A DNA stretch of 6,566 nt from Chloroflexota bacterium (lineage in GTDB: Bacteria > Chloroflexota > Dehalococcoidia > Dehalococcoidales > RBG-16-60-22), in assembly GCA_016875955.1 (NCBI GenBank), contig VGOH01000069.1, positions 1 through 6,566 of the forward strand, written 5' to 3'. Position 1 is the first letter of the stretch, and each line of letters begins with the position of its first letter. The translations under genes were made by a program, and so were the position numbers. Positions 1 to 5,912 of the stretch are shown here, one piece after another. Under the pieces are notes generated by a model. It saw nothing but the letters and a program-made list of their open reading frames with translations. It made no database searches and was not told the origin of the DNA.

Positions 1-1001
1 GTATAGAAGAAGGTAAAGGCAACCGCCATGATGAAATAGAGACCCCAGTAGAACAGCCCCAACGGCAGGTCAGCCCTCGGGTCAAATAATTTCATGACCC
101 AGTCGGCGAAGTTGGGTTCAGCCGGATTGGCAAAGTAGCTGGCCACGATTCCCGGAAACAGGACGATGGACATGGCGAAGATGAGCGGAATCATGCCTGC
201 TGCGTTCACCCGGAGCGGTATATGGGTGGTTCCGGAATGGCGGTACATCCGGCCGCTGCGGAAGACGCTCTTGGCGTACTGCACCGGGATGCGGCGGTGC
301 GCCTCGGTAAAGATGACGATGACCATGATGGTGATAATCACCAGGAGGATGTACGCAGAAAGACCGAGGAAGTTCTCTCTGGCCAGGAAGCCCTGGCCGA
401 TCATTTCCGGCAGGCCGGCCACGATGCCACCAAAGATAATTATGGATATACCGTTGCCGATGCCGTATTCCGTGATTAGCTCACCGAGCCACACCAGGAA
501 TATGGTGCCGGCCACCAGGGAAAGCACCATCGCCGTCATGGCCAGAGGCACGGTGCTGGCGAGCACGCCCTCGCGCTGCAGGTAGACCAGCTGGCCATAG
601 CCCTGGATTGCGGCCAGCGGTATCACCAGCCAGTGGGTAATCAGGTTTATCTTGTTTCTGCCGGTCTCTCCCTCGCGGGAAAGGGCATTCAGGCGGGGGA
701 TTACCGGCACCAGCAGCATCATGATAATTGAACTAGTGATGTACGGGTAAACACCCATCGCCGCCACGCTGAGCTGGCGCATGGCCCCGCCGCTGAACAT
801 GTCCAGCATGCCGAGCAGGGCATTGCGTTCAAACAGCGCCTGCAGGGCAGTCTGGTCCACGCCTGGAAGCGGTACGTGGGCGACAAAGCGGAAGATGACC
901 AGGATGCCGATGGTGATGAGGATGCGGCGCCTCAGGTCCGGCAGGCTGAAGGCGTCAAACATCGCCTGAAGCAGGCGCGGCCTACTCGGTCTGGGCCGCA
1001 T
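1..1001 (-). CDS. secY: Preprotein translocase subunit SecY, 3' end cut off by window edge
   Basis: SecY is the central channel of the SecYEG translocon in the inner membrane and moves unfolded proteins across or into the membrane. About 333 codons are visible; the family is usually 420-450 residues, so roughly the last quarter lies off the left edge. Counting from the start at 1001, I see LPDLRRRILITIGILVIF (TM1, about 19-36), VPLPGVD just after it, the plug region with MFSGGAMRQLSV and GVYPYITSSII (about 68-93, running into TM2), TM3 near 118-134, TM4 and TM5 flanking EYGIGNGISIIIFGGIV (about 155-194), TM6 near 215-231, the cytoplasmic loop with RRIPVQYAK and the basic RSGRMYR stretch, then VNAAGMIPLIFA (TM7) and TM8 at the edge. 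The start at 1001 is chosen because AGGAGG lies 6 nt upstream; it overlaps rplO by 20 nt. An ATG at 962 has no good ribosome binding site and would remove residues that align with other SecY N-termini. Identity is certain; the start is likely. Confidence 0.96.
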   Translation of the reverse strand, partial: MRPRPSRPRLLQAMFDAFSLPDLRRRILITIGILVIFRFVAHVPLPGVDQTALQALFERNALLGMLDMFSGGAMRQLSVAAMGVYPYITSSIIMMLLVPVIPRLNALSREGETGRNKINLITHWLVIPLAAIQGYGQLVYLQREGVLASTVPLAMTAMVLSLVAGTIFLVWLGELITEYGIGNGISIIIFGGIVAGLPEMIGQGFLARENFLGLSAYILLVIITIMVIVIFTEAHRRIPVQYAKSVFRSGRMYRHSGTTHIPLRVNAAGMIPLIFAMSIVLFPGIVASYFANPAEPNFADWVMKLFDPRADLPLGLFYWGLYFIMAVAFTFFY

Positions 1002-1446
1002 ACTCCACCTCCTCAGCTTTGCCGCCAGCGGCCTCTATCTTGGCCTTCGCCGCTGCGGAAAACTTGTTGGCCTTGACGCTGACGGCATGACTGACCTCAC
1101 CATTAGCCAGAATTTTTACCGGATGCTTCAATGTTTTTAAAAGGCCGGCAGCGTGCATCTTTTCCGGCGTTACCTCGCTGCCCTTCTTAAAGACATTCAA
1201 CTTTTCCACATTGACGATGCTGTATTCTTTGCGGAAGATATTGGTAAAGCCGCGTTTGCTGGGCAGGCGTTTGATTAACGGCAGCTGCCCGCCCTCAAAG
1301 CCCGGGCGCATCTTGTTGCCGCTGCGTGACTTCTGGCCCTTCTGACCGCGCCCGGAAAAGGTCCCGTGGCCACTGGCGTTGCCGCGCCCCACTCGCTTGC
1401 TGGCCCTCTTTGAGCCCGTTGGCGGCTTAATGTTATCTTGCCTCAC
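982..1446 (-). CDS. rplO: 50S ribosomal protein L15
   Basis: L15 is a 23S rRNA-binding protein of the large subunit that joins relatively late in assembly. The 154-residue product has the family layout. A basic, glycine-rich N-terminal extension contains KRVGRGNASGHGTFSGRGQK and then SRSG (about residues 18-42), which threads into rRNA. Next comes GFEGGQLPLIKRLPSKRGF (about 49-67), followed by a globular C-terminal domain ending in the usual KIEAAGGKAE. About ten further residues (EEVEYAAQTE) extend past that typical end, and their codons carry the secY Shine-Dalgarno. The start codon is GTG, with GGAGGA 5 nt upstream; the first 14 nt overlap the end of rpmD. It ends in TAG inside the beginning of secY, so it is probably translationally coupled on both sides. 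The length is close to the usual 144-150 residues. Confidence 0.97.
   Translation of the reverse strand: MRQDNIKPPTGSKRASKRVGRGNASGHGTFSGRGQKGQKSRSGNKMRPGFEGGQLPLIKRLPSKRGFTNIFRKEYSIVNVEKLNVFKKGSEVTPEKMHAAGLLKTLKHPVKILANGEVSHAVSVKANKFSAAAKAKIEAAGGKAEEVEYAAQTE
1006..1014 (-). promoter_or_regulatory. Strong Shine-Dalgarno for secY inside rplO
   Basis: The minus strand reads GAGGAGGTG here, a near-perfect anti-16S match, with AGGAGG ending 6 nt before the ATG at 1001. The same bases encode Glu-Glu-Val near the end of L15. It decides the secY start in favour of 1001 over the internal ATG at 962, which would be about 45 nt away. Confidence 0.75.
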
Positions 1447-1624
1447 TGGCTTCCTCCACCTTGACCAGATGTCTGACCTTATTAATCATGCCCCGCAGGG
1501 ACATGGAGTCATCACGAACGACGCTCTGGTTAAGCCGATGGAAACCGAGCGTTGCCAGCGTGCGCCGCTGTGATGCATTATAGCCGATAGCGCTTTTGAC
1601 CCAGGTAATGCGCAGCTTAGCCAC
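1433..1624 (-). CDS. rpmD: 50S ribosomal protein L30
   Basis: L30 is a small 23S rRNA-binding protein of the large subunit. The 63-residue product starts AKLRITWVKSAIGYNASQRR after the initiator and continues with TLATLGFHRLNQSVV and the MINKVRHLVKV motif, the normal ferredoxin-like L30 core of about 58-62 residues. The start is GTG at 1624, with GAGGAGG 9 nt upstream. It overlaps the end of rpsE by 8 nt (GTGGCTAA contains the rpsE stop). An in-frame ATG at 1669 would add 15 arginine-rich residues with no counterpart in L30 and would sit deep within rpsE, so it is not used. The C-terminus (VEEASEAR) overlaps rplO by 14 nt. L30 is missing from some bacterial lineages; here it sits in its usual place between S5 and L15. 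Confidence 0.95.
   Translation of the reverse strand: MAKLRITWVKSAIGYNASQRRTLATLGFHRLNQSVVRDDSMSLRGMINKVRHLVKVEEASEAR
1452..1457 (-). promoter_or_regulatory. Shine-Dalgarno for rplO inside rpmD
   Basis: GGAGGA on the minus strand lies 5 nt before the GTG start of rplO. It is contained in the Val-Glu-Glu codons near the end of L30. The match supports the GTG at 1446 as the true L15 start even though it overlaps rpmD. Confidence 0.75.
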
Positions 1625-2153
1625 CTTTTCCCGCCTCCTCCGCAGTGACCGTTGCCTTTCGCTGGGCAACTTCTTCTATCGGGTCTCTGAGCTGGCTCAG
1701 GCCGAGCATCGTTGCCTTGGCCACATTGATGTGGTTGTCGCTGCCCAGGGACTTGGTCAGAATGTCCTTGATACCACAGGCTTCAATGACGGCGCGAGAA
1801 CTCCCGCCTGCAATCACCCCGGTGCCCGGGGCCGCCGGTTTGAGCATGACCTTGGCGGCGCCATACTCGGCGATAACCTCGTGCGGTATGGTGCTCCCGA
1901 CCATGGGTACTTTTATCAGGTTCTTTTTGGCGGCAACACCACCTTTGTTTATCGCCGCTGGCACCTCATTGGCTTTGCCAATTCCCAGCCCGACATGACC
2001 ATTGCCGTCACCGGTGACCACCAGGGCGCTGAAGCGGAGGCGTTTGCCCCCCTTCATTACCTTGGCCACCCGGTTAATGAACATGAGACGGTCATTCAGG
2101 GTCAAATCCGTGCTATCAATTCGGCTAACTTTTTGCGCAAGTTTATCGGCCAT
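1617..2153 (-). CDS. rpsE: 30S ribosomal protein S5
   Basis: S5 sits at the mRNA entry side of the small subunit, next to S4 and S8, and contributes to decoding accuracy and mRNA unwinding. The 178-residue product has the N-terminal double-stranded-RNA-binding-like domain (LNDRLMFINRVAKVMKGGKR, about 19-38, then FSALVVTGDGNGHVGLGIGK and EVPAAINK). The C-terminal domain has GSTIPHEV, APGTGVIAGGSSRAV and GIKDILTKSLGSDN (to about 140). The loop RVAKVMKGG is the region where spectinomycin-resistance changes are known in other bacteria; it looks intact here. E. coli S5 has 167 residues, and the extra length is at both ends. Start is ATG, with AAAGGA 9 nt upstream, 13 nt after rplR. The Glu/Gly/Lys-rich C-terminus (AEEAGKGG) overlaps rpmD by 8 nt and carries its ribosome binding site. 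Confidence 0.98.
   Translation of the reverse strand: MADKLAQKVSRIDSTDLTLNDRLMFINRVAKVMKGGKRLRFSALVVTGDGNGHVGLGIGKANEVPAAINKGGVAAKKNLIKVPMVGSTIPHEVIAEYGAAKVMLKPAAPGTGVIAGGSSRAVIEACGIKDILTKSLGSDNHINVAKATMLGLSQLRDPIEEVAQRKATVTAEEAGKGG
1634..1640 (-). promoter_or_regulatory. Shine-Dalgarno for rpmD inside rpsE
   Basis: GAGGAGG on the minus strand ends 9 nt before the GTG at 1624. It falls in the Glu-Glu-Ala codons near the S5 C-terminus. It fixes the L30 start and implies that ribosomes finishing rpsE re-initiate on rpmD. Confidence 0.75.
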
Positions 2154-2166
2154 TTTTAATATTCCT

Positions 2167-2532
2167 TTAGAACTTCAGTCCATTTTTTCGGGCGGCTTCC
2201 GCCAGGGCTTTAACCCGCCCATGGTATTTGTAACCGCCCCGGTCAAAGGCAATTTCTTTTACCCCCTTGGCCAGGGCCTTTTTAGCGATGGCGCTGCCCA
2301 CCAGTTCGGCTTGGCTGGCTTTATTTTTGCCATTCAGTTGGGCTTTGATTTCCGCATCAAGCGTTGAGGCAGCAGCCAGCGTCTGCCCCTTGGTGTCATC
2401 AATGACCTGGGCATAGATATGGTTCAGGCTGCGGAACACGCAGAGACGGGGCTTGCCCGTGGTGCCCTTTATCTGCGCCCTTATCCTTTGATGTCGCTTG
2501 TATCGTGCCGTTCTCGGCGTTGTTCTGGCCAT
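2167..2532 (-). CDS. rplR: 50S ribosomal protein L18
   Basis: L18 binds 5S rRNA, together with L5 (rplE, also in this operon), and links it to 23S rRNA in the central protuberance. The 121-residue product has a basic N-terminal arm (RTARYKRHQRIRAQIKGT, about 7-24), then the conserved KPRLCVFRSLNHIYAQVIDD segment (about 27-46) and LAAAST. The C-terminal part has the typical GSAIAKKALAKGVKEIAFDR and YKYHGRVKALAEAARKNGL (to 120). The length matches the usual 115-122 residues. Start is ATG, with AGGGAAG 7 nt upstream; only one base separates it from the rplF stop, and the ribosome binding site lies in the last codons of rplF, so coupling is likely. No unusual residues are seen in the conserved segments. 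Confidence 0.98.
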   Translation of the reverse strand: MARTTPRTARYKRHQRIRAQIKGTTGKPRLCVFRSLNHIYAQVIDDTKGQTLAAASTLDAEIKAQLNGKNKASQAELVGSAIAKKALAKGVKEIAFDRGGYKYHGRVKALAEAARKNGLKF

Positions 2533-2533
2533 G

Positions 2534-3085
2534 CTATTTCTTCCCTATCACCTTGCCTGCCTTACCTGGCTTGAGGTGGACTATTTCTCCGGCATATCGG
2601 ATTCCCTTGCCTTTGTAAGCGTCAGGAGGGCGAATTTTTCTGATTCTGGCCGCCATTTCACCGACCGCTTCCTTGTCAATTCCGGCGATTTTAATGCGGT
2701 TGTTGCCTTCAACCGAGAAAGTGATACCCGGCAGCGGCTCTACCTCCACAGGGTGTGAATAGCCAACGCGCAGGACCAGCTTCTCCCCGGATTTTTCCAC
2801 CCGATAACCCACGCCCACTATTTCCAGATGTTTTTCAAAGCCGCTGCTTACGCCGGTCAACATATTATTGATGAGGCTCCGGGCCAGGCCATGCTGGGAG
2901 CGGTGTGCCTGGTCGTCGCTGGGCCGTGTCACGATAAGCTTGTTATCCTGCTGAGCGACCGACATCTCCGGATTGATGGTGCGGCTCAACTCGCCTTTGG
3001 GGCCGGTCACTTTCACCCGGTTTTTAGCAATGGCTACCATCACCCCCGCGGGTATGGTTATGGGCATCCGTCCTATTCTTGACAT
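2534..3085 (-). CDS. rplF: 50S ribosomal protein L6
   Basis: L6 binds 23S rRNA near the sarcin-ricin loop and the factor-binding region of the large subunit. The 183-residue product has the two repeated L6 domains. It begins SRIGRMPITIPAGV (2-15) followed by VKVTGPKGELSR (about 24-35). RSQHGLARSLINNMLTGV lies in the middle (about 62-79), then GFEKHLEIVGVGYRVEKSG. The C-terminal signature IRKIRPPDAYKGKGIRYAGE (about 148-167) and KPGKAGK close it. It is slightly longer than E. coli L6 (177 residues). Start is ATG, with GGAGTGA 6 nt upstream inside a 22-nt gap after rpsH, one of the few true intergenic spacers here. TAG is followed by one base and then the rplR start. Confidence 0.98.
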   Translation of the reverse strand: MSRIGRMPITIPAGVMVAIAKNRVKVTGPKGELSRTINPEMSVAQQDNKLIVTRPSDDQAHRSQHGLARSLINNMLTGVSSGFEKHLEIVGVGYRVEKSGEKLVLRVGYSHPVEVEPLPGITFSVEGNNRIKIAGIDKEAVGEMAARIRKIRPPDAYKGKGIRYAGEIVHLKPGKAGKVIGKK

Positions 3086-3107
3086 GTCATATCACTCCGC
3101 TTTCTGA

Positions 3108-3506
3108 TTACCAGACAAAACAAAGCAGTTCCCCGCCGACTCCCTGACGCCATGCCTGATGCCCGGTTTTGACGCCATTGGATGTGGAGACAATGGCAAT
3201 GCCCATGCCGCCAAAGACACGGGGTATTTCTTTCCCCCCAACGTAAACTCTCAGCCCGGGTTTGCTCACCCGTTTCATCCCGGTGATGGTCGGTTTATTA
3301 TGGTCCTGATATTTCAGCTGGATTTTAATCACCCGCTGCGGCTTGCCGCGGACTACTTCGTAATCGGTGATGAAGCCCTCTTCCTTCAGTATGCGGGCGA
3401 TGGATAGTTTCAGCCGCGATGAGGGCACCAGCACCTGCTCGTGCTTGGCCATCAGGGCGTTCCTTATTCGGTTTAGCATATCGGCAATTGGGTCAGATAT
3501 AGCCAT
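3108..3506 (-). CDS. rpsH: 30S ribosomal protein S8
   Basis: S8 is a primary 16S rRNA-binding protein that organises the central domain of the small subunit. In E. coli it also represses the spc operon by binding mRNA near rplE; no such mRNA site is recognisable here. The 132-residue product has the normal two-domain layout: DPIADMLNRIRNALMAKHEQ (5-24), VPSSRLKLSIARILKEEGFI, then KRVSKPGLRVYVGGKEIPRV, FGGMGIAIVSTSNGV and the closing GVGGELLCFVW. The piece between the last two blocks reads KTGHQAWRQ, whereas most S8 proteins have something close to MTDREARRL; this is an unusual local variant, but the flanking motifs and the length are intact. Start is ATG, with GAGAGG 5 nt upstream, 18 nt after rpsN. 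Confidence 0.98.
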   Translation of the reverse strand: MAISDPIADMLNRIRNALMAKHEQVLVPSSRLKLSIARILKEEGFITDYEVVRGKPQRVIKIQLKYQDHNKPTITGMKRVSKPGLRVYVGGKEIPRVFGGMGIAIVSTSNGVKTGHQAWRQGVGGELLCFVW

Positions 3507-3524
3507 CTTTTCCTCTCGGTTTTT

Positions 3525-3710
3525 CTACCAGCTTGATTTCCTTACTCCTGGCAGCTGGCCGGCCAGCGCTAGGCGGCGAAAACAGATGCGGCACAGGCCA
3601 AACTGGCGAATATAGGCACGCGGTCGTCCGCACAGTTTGCAGCGGTTGTGCTGCTGGACCCTGAATTTGGGCGGTCGGTTCGCTTTAATAATCTTTGATT
3701 TCTTGGCCAT
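3525..3710 (-). CDS. rpsN: 30S ribosomal protein S14, zinc-binding type (type Z)
   Basis: S14 sits in the head of the small subunit near S3, S10 and S19 and is needed for A-site function. The 61-residue product is the short form, with a zinc ribbon of four cysteines at residues 24, 27, 40 and 43 (CKLCGRP, then 12 residues between the inner cysteines, then CRICFRR). The C-terminal LALAGQLPGVRKSSW is typical. All four ligands are present, so this is the zinc-dependent C+ form and not the longer cysteine-free form of about 100 residues found in E. coli. A zinc-independent paralogue could exist elsewhere in the genome for zinc limitation, but none is in this window. Start is ATG, with GGAG 5 nt upstream in the last codons of rplE; the two genes are 2 nt apart. 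Confidence 0.98.
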   Translation of the reverse strand: MAKKSKIIKANRPPKFRVQQHNRCKLCGRPRAYIRQFGLCRICFRRLALAGQLPGVRKSSW

Positions 3711-3712
3711 TC

Positions 3713-4264
3713 CTACTCCGTTCCATCCTTGGCAAAAGGCATGCCCAGCAACTCGAGAAGGTGCCTGCCCTCTTCATCTGTTTTGGCGGTGGTGGCGATT
3801 GCTATTTCCAGACCGCGCAGCTTCTCAATCTTGTCATACTCTATTTCCGGGAACGCAATCTGTTCCTTGAGGCCAAGGGTATAATTGCCCCGGCCGTCAA
3901 AAGCATCCGGGGAAACGCCGGAAAACTCACGCATTCGGGGCATGACCGCGTTTATCAGTCGGTCCAGGAATTCATACATGCGCTCGCCACGCAGGGTCAC
4001 CTTCATGCCGATAGGCATCCCGGTGCGTAGCCTGAAGGCGGCGATTGACTTTTTGGACCGGGTGGTGACCGGGTGCTGTCCCGAAATGGCCGCTAGGTCA
4101 GCCGAGGCTGACTCCAGGGCTTTGGCATTCTGAATCGCTTCACCAAGGCCGATATTGAGCACCACTTTAACCAAACGTGGCACTTCCATGACATTTTTGT
4201 AGCCGTGCCTTTCCATCATGGCGGACACAACTTCTTTCCGGTATTTATCCTTCATCCGCGACAT
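3713..4264 (-). CDS. rplE: 50S ribosomal protein L5
   Basis: L5 binds 5S rRNA in the central protuberance, contacts the P-site tRNA and forms inter-subunit bridges. The 183-residue product shows the family pattern: DKYRKEVVSAMMERHGYKNV (6-25), VPRLVKVVLNIGLGEAIQNA (28-47), SGQHPVTTRSKKSIAAFRLR, GMPIGMKVTLRGERMYEFLD and LINAVMPRMREFSGV. Near the C-terminus are GRGNYTLGLKEQIAFPEIEY and the IAIATTAKTDEEGRHLLELL helix region. The length matches the usual 178-187. The start ATG directly abuts the rplX stop (TAGATG), with AGAGGT about 10 nt upstream inside rplX. A second ATG three codons downstream (4255) is an alternative start, further from that site. It ends 2 nt before rpsN. Confidence 0.98.
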   Translation of the reverse strand: MSRMKDKYRKEVVSAMMERHGYKNVMEVPRLVKVVLNIGLGEAIQNAKALESASADLAAISGQHPVTTRSKKSIAAFRLRTGMPIGMKVTLRGERMYEFLDRLINAVMPRMREFSGVSPDAFDGRGNYTLGLKEQIAFPEIEYDKIEKLRGLEIAIATTAKTDEEGRHLLELLGMPFAKDGTE

Positions 4265-4576
4265 CTAGTCAATAACCTCTTTGCACTCGCGGCAGATTCT
4301 GACCTTTCTCCCGTCCTCAAGGAAGGTGAAACCGACCCGTGTGGGGCGATTGCATTTGGCACACAGCAACATGACATTGGAGACAGCCAGAGGTGCCTCC
4401 AGGTCAATGATACCCGCCTGCCTGACCTGTCCCCGCGCCCGTGAGTGCTTCTTGATGAAATTGATTCCTTCCACGATAACGTTGTTTTTCTTGGGATGGG
4501 CAAAGCGCACCTTGCCCTTTTTGCCCTTATCTTTGCCGGCGATTACCAGTACCGTATCATTCTTCCTTATTTTCAC
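4265..4576 (-). CDS. rplX: 50S ribosomal protein L24, four-cysteine form
   Basis: L24 is an assembly-initiator protein that binds the 5' region of 23S rRNA close to the peptide exit tunnel. The 103-residue product begins with a KOW motif (KNDTVLVIAGKDKGKKGKV, about 5-23). VIVEGINFIKKHSR (33-46) and GIIDLEAPLAVSNVMLLC follow. The C-terminal segment has two CXXC pairs, at residues 72/75 and 95/98, which could bind zinc; many but not all bacterial L24 proteins keep these cysteines. The start codon is GTG, with AAGGTGA 6 nt upstream overlapping the rplN stop region; 12 nt separate the two genes. The stop abuts the rplE ATG, so L5 translation is probably coupled to it. Confidence 0.97.
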   Translation of the reverse strand: MKIRKNDTVLVIAGKDKGKKGKVRFAHPKKNNVIVEGINFIKKHSRARGQVRQAGIIDLEAPLAVSNVMLLCAKCNRPTRVGFTFLEDGRKVRICRECKEVID

Positions 4577-4588
4577 TGCCGTTCACCT

Positions 4589-4957
4589 TCAAAGTACTTC
4601 CGGCGCCAGAGAGATAATCTTGGTATAGTCCTTATCCCTCAGCTCCCGGGCCACCGGCCCGAAGATTCTGGTCCCCTTGGGATTATTTTTATCGGTCAGA
4701 ATCACCGCTGCGTTTTCATCAAACCTGATGTACGAGCCATCAGGACGGCGGAAGGGCTGGGTGGTACGCACCACCACCGCCCGCACTACATCGCCCTTTT
4801 TGGTGGCAGCACCGGGAATGGCCTTTTTCACTGAGGCCACAATGACATCACCTATCCGGGCGTATCTTCGCCTCGTGCCACCGAGCACGTTAATGCACAT
4901 GATTTCCCGGGCTCCGGTATTGTCTGCGGCTCTTAATCTGGTATACTGCTGAATCAT
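4589..4957 (-). CDS. rplN: 50S ribosomal protein L14
   Basis: L14 binds 23S rRNA on the inter-subunit face, forms bridges to the small subunit and is the docking partner of the silencing factor RsfS in other bacteria. The 122-residue product has exactly the usual length. It has MIQQYTRLRAADNTGAREIM (1-20), INVLGGTRRRYARIGDVIVA (22-41), the KKGDVVRAVVVRT strand, RPDGSYIRFDENAAVILTDK and the C-terminal GTRIFGPVARELRDKDYTKI followed by ISLAPEVL. It is the most strictly conserved-looking protein in the window. Start is ATG. A CAGGA sits 10 nt upstream, and an AAGGA only 2 nt upstream is too close to serve. It follows rpsQ by 19 nt and marks the classical first gene of the spc operon, but no promoter is evident in that short spacer. 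Confidence 0.99.
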   Translation of the reverse strand: MIQQYTRLRAADNTGAREIMCINVLGGTRRRYARIGDVIVASVKKAIPGAATKKGDVVRAVVVRTTQPFRRPDGSYIRFDENAAVILTDKNNPKGTRIFGPVARELRDKDYTKIISLAPEVL

Positions 4958-4976
4958 GGTCCTTAAATCCTGATGT

Positions 4977-5258
4977 TTAGGTTATCTCCTGCGGTTTAAT
5001 CTCGGCGACCTCTCCTCTGGTGATTATCTCGACCACGCGCCAGTGCTTGTGGCGGGAGAGCGGGCGGGTCTCCATGATTTTCACCACGTCTCCTATCCGG
5101 CATTCATTTTTTTCATCGTGAACCTGGTATTTGGTCGCCCAGGTGATGGTCTTTCGGTACTTGGGGAAGCGTTTCAGTGTGTTGACAGCCACCACCACCG
5201 TCTTATCCATACGGTTGTTAATGACGCGGCCAATTCTGGTTTTATGTTTCTCTACCAT
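4977..5258 (-). CDS. rpsQ: 30S ribosomal protein S17
   Basis: S17 is a primary 16S rRNA-binding protein of the small-subunit body with an OB fold. The 93-residue product contains KTRIGRVINNRMDKTVVVAV (6-25), then KRFPKYRKTITWATKYQVHD (about 29-48), NECRIGDVVKIMETRPLSRH (51-70) and KHWRVVEIITR. ETRPLS with the following KHWRVVEII is the family signature. E. coli S17 has 84 residues; the few extra residues here are a C-terminal tail (GEVAEIKPQEIT). Start is ATG, with AAGGT 6 nt upstream, formed by the last rpmC codons and stop; the gap is 4 nt. It is normally the last gene of the S10 operon, but here the cluster continues straight into rplN. Confidence 0.98.
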   Translation of the reverse strand: MVEKHKTRIGRVINNRMDKTVVVAVNTLKRFPKYRKTITWATKYQVHDEKNECRIGDVVKIMETRPLSRHKHWRVVEIITRGEVAEIKPQEIT

Positions 5259-5262
5259 AACG

Positions 5263-5463
5263 CTACCTTATCCCGAGCTCTCTTTCTTTCAGTATGGTTC
5301 TGATGCGAGCAATCCTTTTGCGCACCATGGGCAGCTCGCGGTGGTTAACCAGCTGCCTGGTGGCCAGCCGGAAGCGCAGGTTAAGCAGTTCCTGCTTTGA
5401 ATCTTCCATCTGCTTCTTCAGGTCTTCCGTGCTCAAGGCTCTGAATTCATCAATCCTGACCAT
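5263..5463 (-). CDS. rpmC: 50S ribosomal protein L29
   Basis: L29 is a small, mostly alpha-helical protein beside L23 at the peptide exit tunnel, where nascent-chain factors dock. The 66-residue product has the usual size and two-helix layout. It has EFRALSTEDLKKQMEDSKQE (6-25), then LLNLRFRLATRQLVNHREL (26-44), followed by the basic VRKRIARIRTILKERELG helix (47-64). The LLNLRFRLATRQL stretch is the family signature. Start is ATG, with AAAGGA 8 nt upstream. It lies 23 nt after rplP, the largest spacer in the window, and 4 nt before rpsQ. The order L16-L29-S17 is conserved across bacteria and supports the call despite the short length. Confidence 0.97.
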   Translation of the reverse strand: MVRIDEFRALSTEDLKKQMEDSKQELLNLRFRLATRQLVNHRELPMVRKRIARIRTILKERELGIR

Positions 5464-5486
5464 CGGCTGGTTCCTTTATACCTTCC

Positions 5487-5912
5487 TCATTGCTGGGCGG
5501 CACCGGTCTCCCGGACCACGAATTTGGTGGCGAATGGGAGTTTGTGCGAGGCCAAACGCATTGCCTCTTTGGCGGTCTTCTCGCCAACGCCTGCCAGCTC
5601 AAATAATATCCTTCCTGGTCTGACCACGGACACCCAGTGGTCCGGAGCGCCTTTGCCACTGCCCATACGGGTCTCTGCTGGCTTTTTGGTGACCGGCTTG
5701 TCCGGGAAAACGCGTATCCAGACTTTGCCACCACGGCGGATGTACCGGGTGATGGCGCGCCTGGCGGCTTCAAGCTGTGCCGCGGTGAGCCAGGCCGATT
5801 CCAGTGCCTGCATACCGTAATCGCCAAAGGTTGTCGTATTGCTCGCCTGGGCGCTCCCCCGGCGGTGTCCTTTGTGGGTTTTGCGATATTTAACCCGTTT
5901 CGGCTGTAGCAT
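5487..5912 (-). CDS. rplP: 50S ribosomal protein L16
   Basis: L16 is a late-assembling large-subunit protein that contacts 23S and 5S rRNA and helps position A-site tRNA. The 141-residue product has MLQPKRVKYRKTHKGHRRG (1-19), TTFGDYGMQALESAWLTAAQ (27-46), EAARRAITRYIRRGGKVWIR (48-67) and VFPDKPVTKKPAETRMGSGK (68-87). The C-terminal GRILFELAGVGEKTAKEAMR and LASHKLPFATKFV close it. The length is close to the usual 136-144. Start is ATG, with GAGGAG 4 nt upstream, contained in Glu codons near the S3 C-terminus. The first 23 nt overlap the end of rpsC in another frame, the longest overlap in the window. All conserved blocks are present. Confidence 0.98.
   Translation of the reverse strand: MLQPKRVKYRKTHKGHRRGSAQASNTTTFGDYGMQALESAWLTAAQLEAARRAITRYIRRGGKVWIRVFPDKPVTKKPAETRMGSGKGAPDHWVSVVRPGRILFELAGVGEKTAKEAMRLASHKLPFATKFVVRETGAAQQ

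Noticed and set aside
166..585. A 139-codon plus-strand frame starting MDMAKMSGIMP
   Set aside because: It is antisense to secY. The minus-strand frame gives a continuous SecY sequence across the same bases.
1625..1669. An upstream ATG that would extend L30 by 15 residues
   Set aside because: The added stretch is arginine-rich, unlike any L30 N-terminus, and lies within rpsE. The GTG at 1624 has a clear Shine-Dalgarno and gives the normal length.
1596..2159. A 187-codon open frame on the plus strand covering the whole of rpsE
   Set aside because: It is the antisense shadow of a highly conserved S5 gene, its translation resembles no protein family, and it has no operon context. Open antisense frames are common in GC-rich coding DNA.
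4958..4976. Possible promoter or terminator between the S10 and spc parts (rpsQ/rplN)
   Set aside because: The spacer is only 19 nt, holds just a Shine-Dalgarno candidate for rplN, and shows no hairpin or -10/-35 pair.
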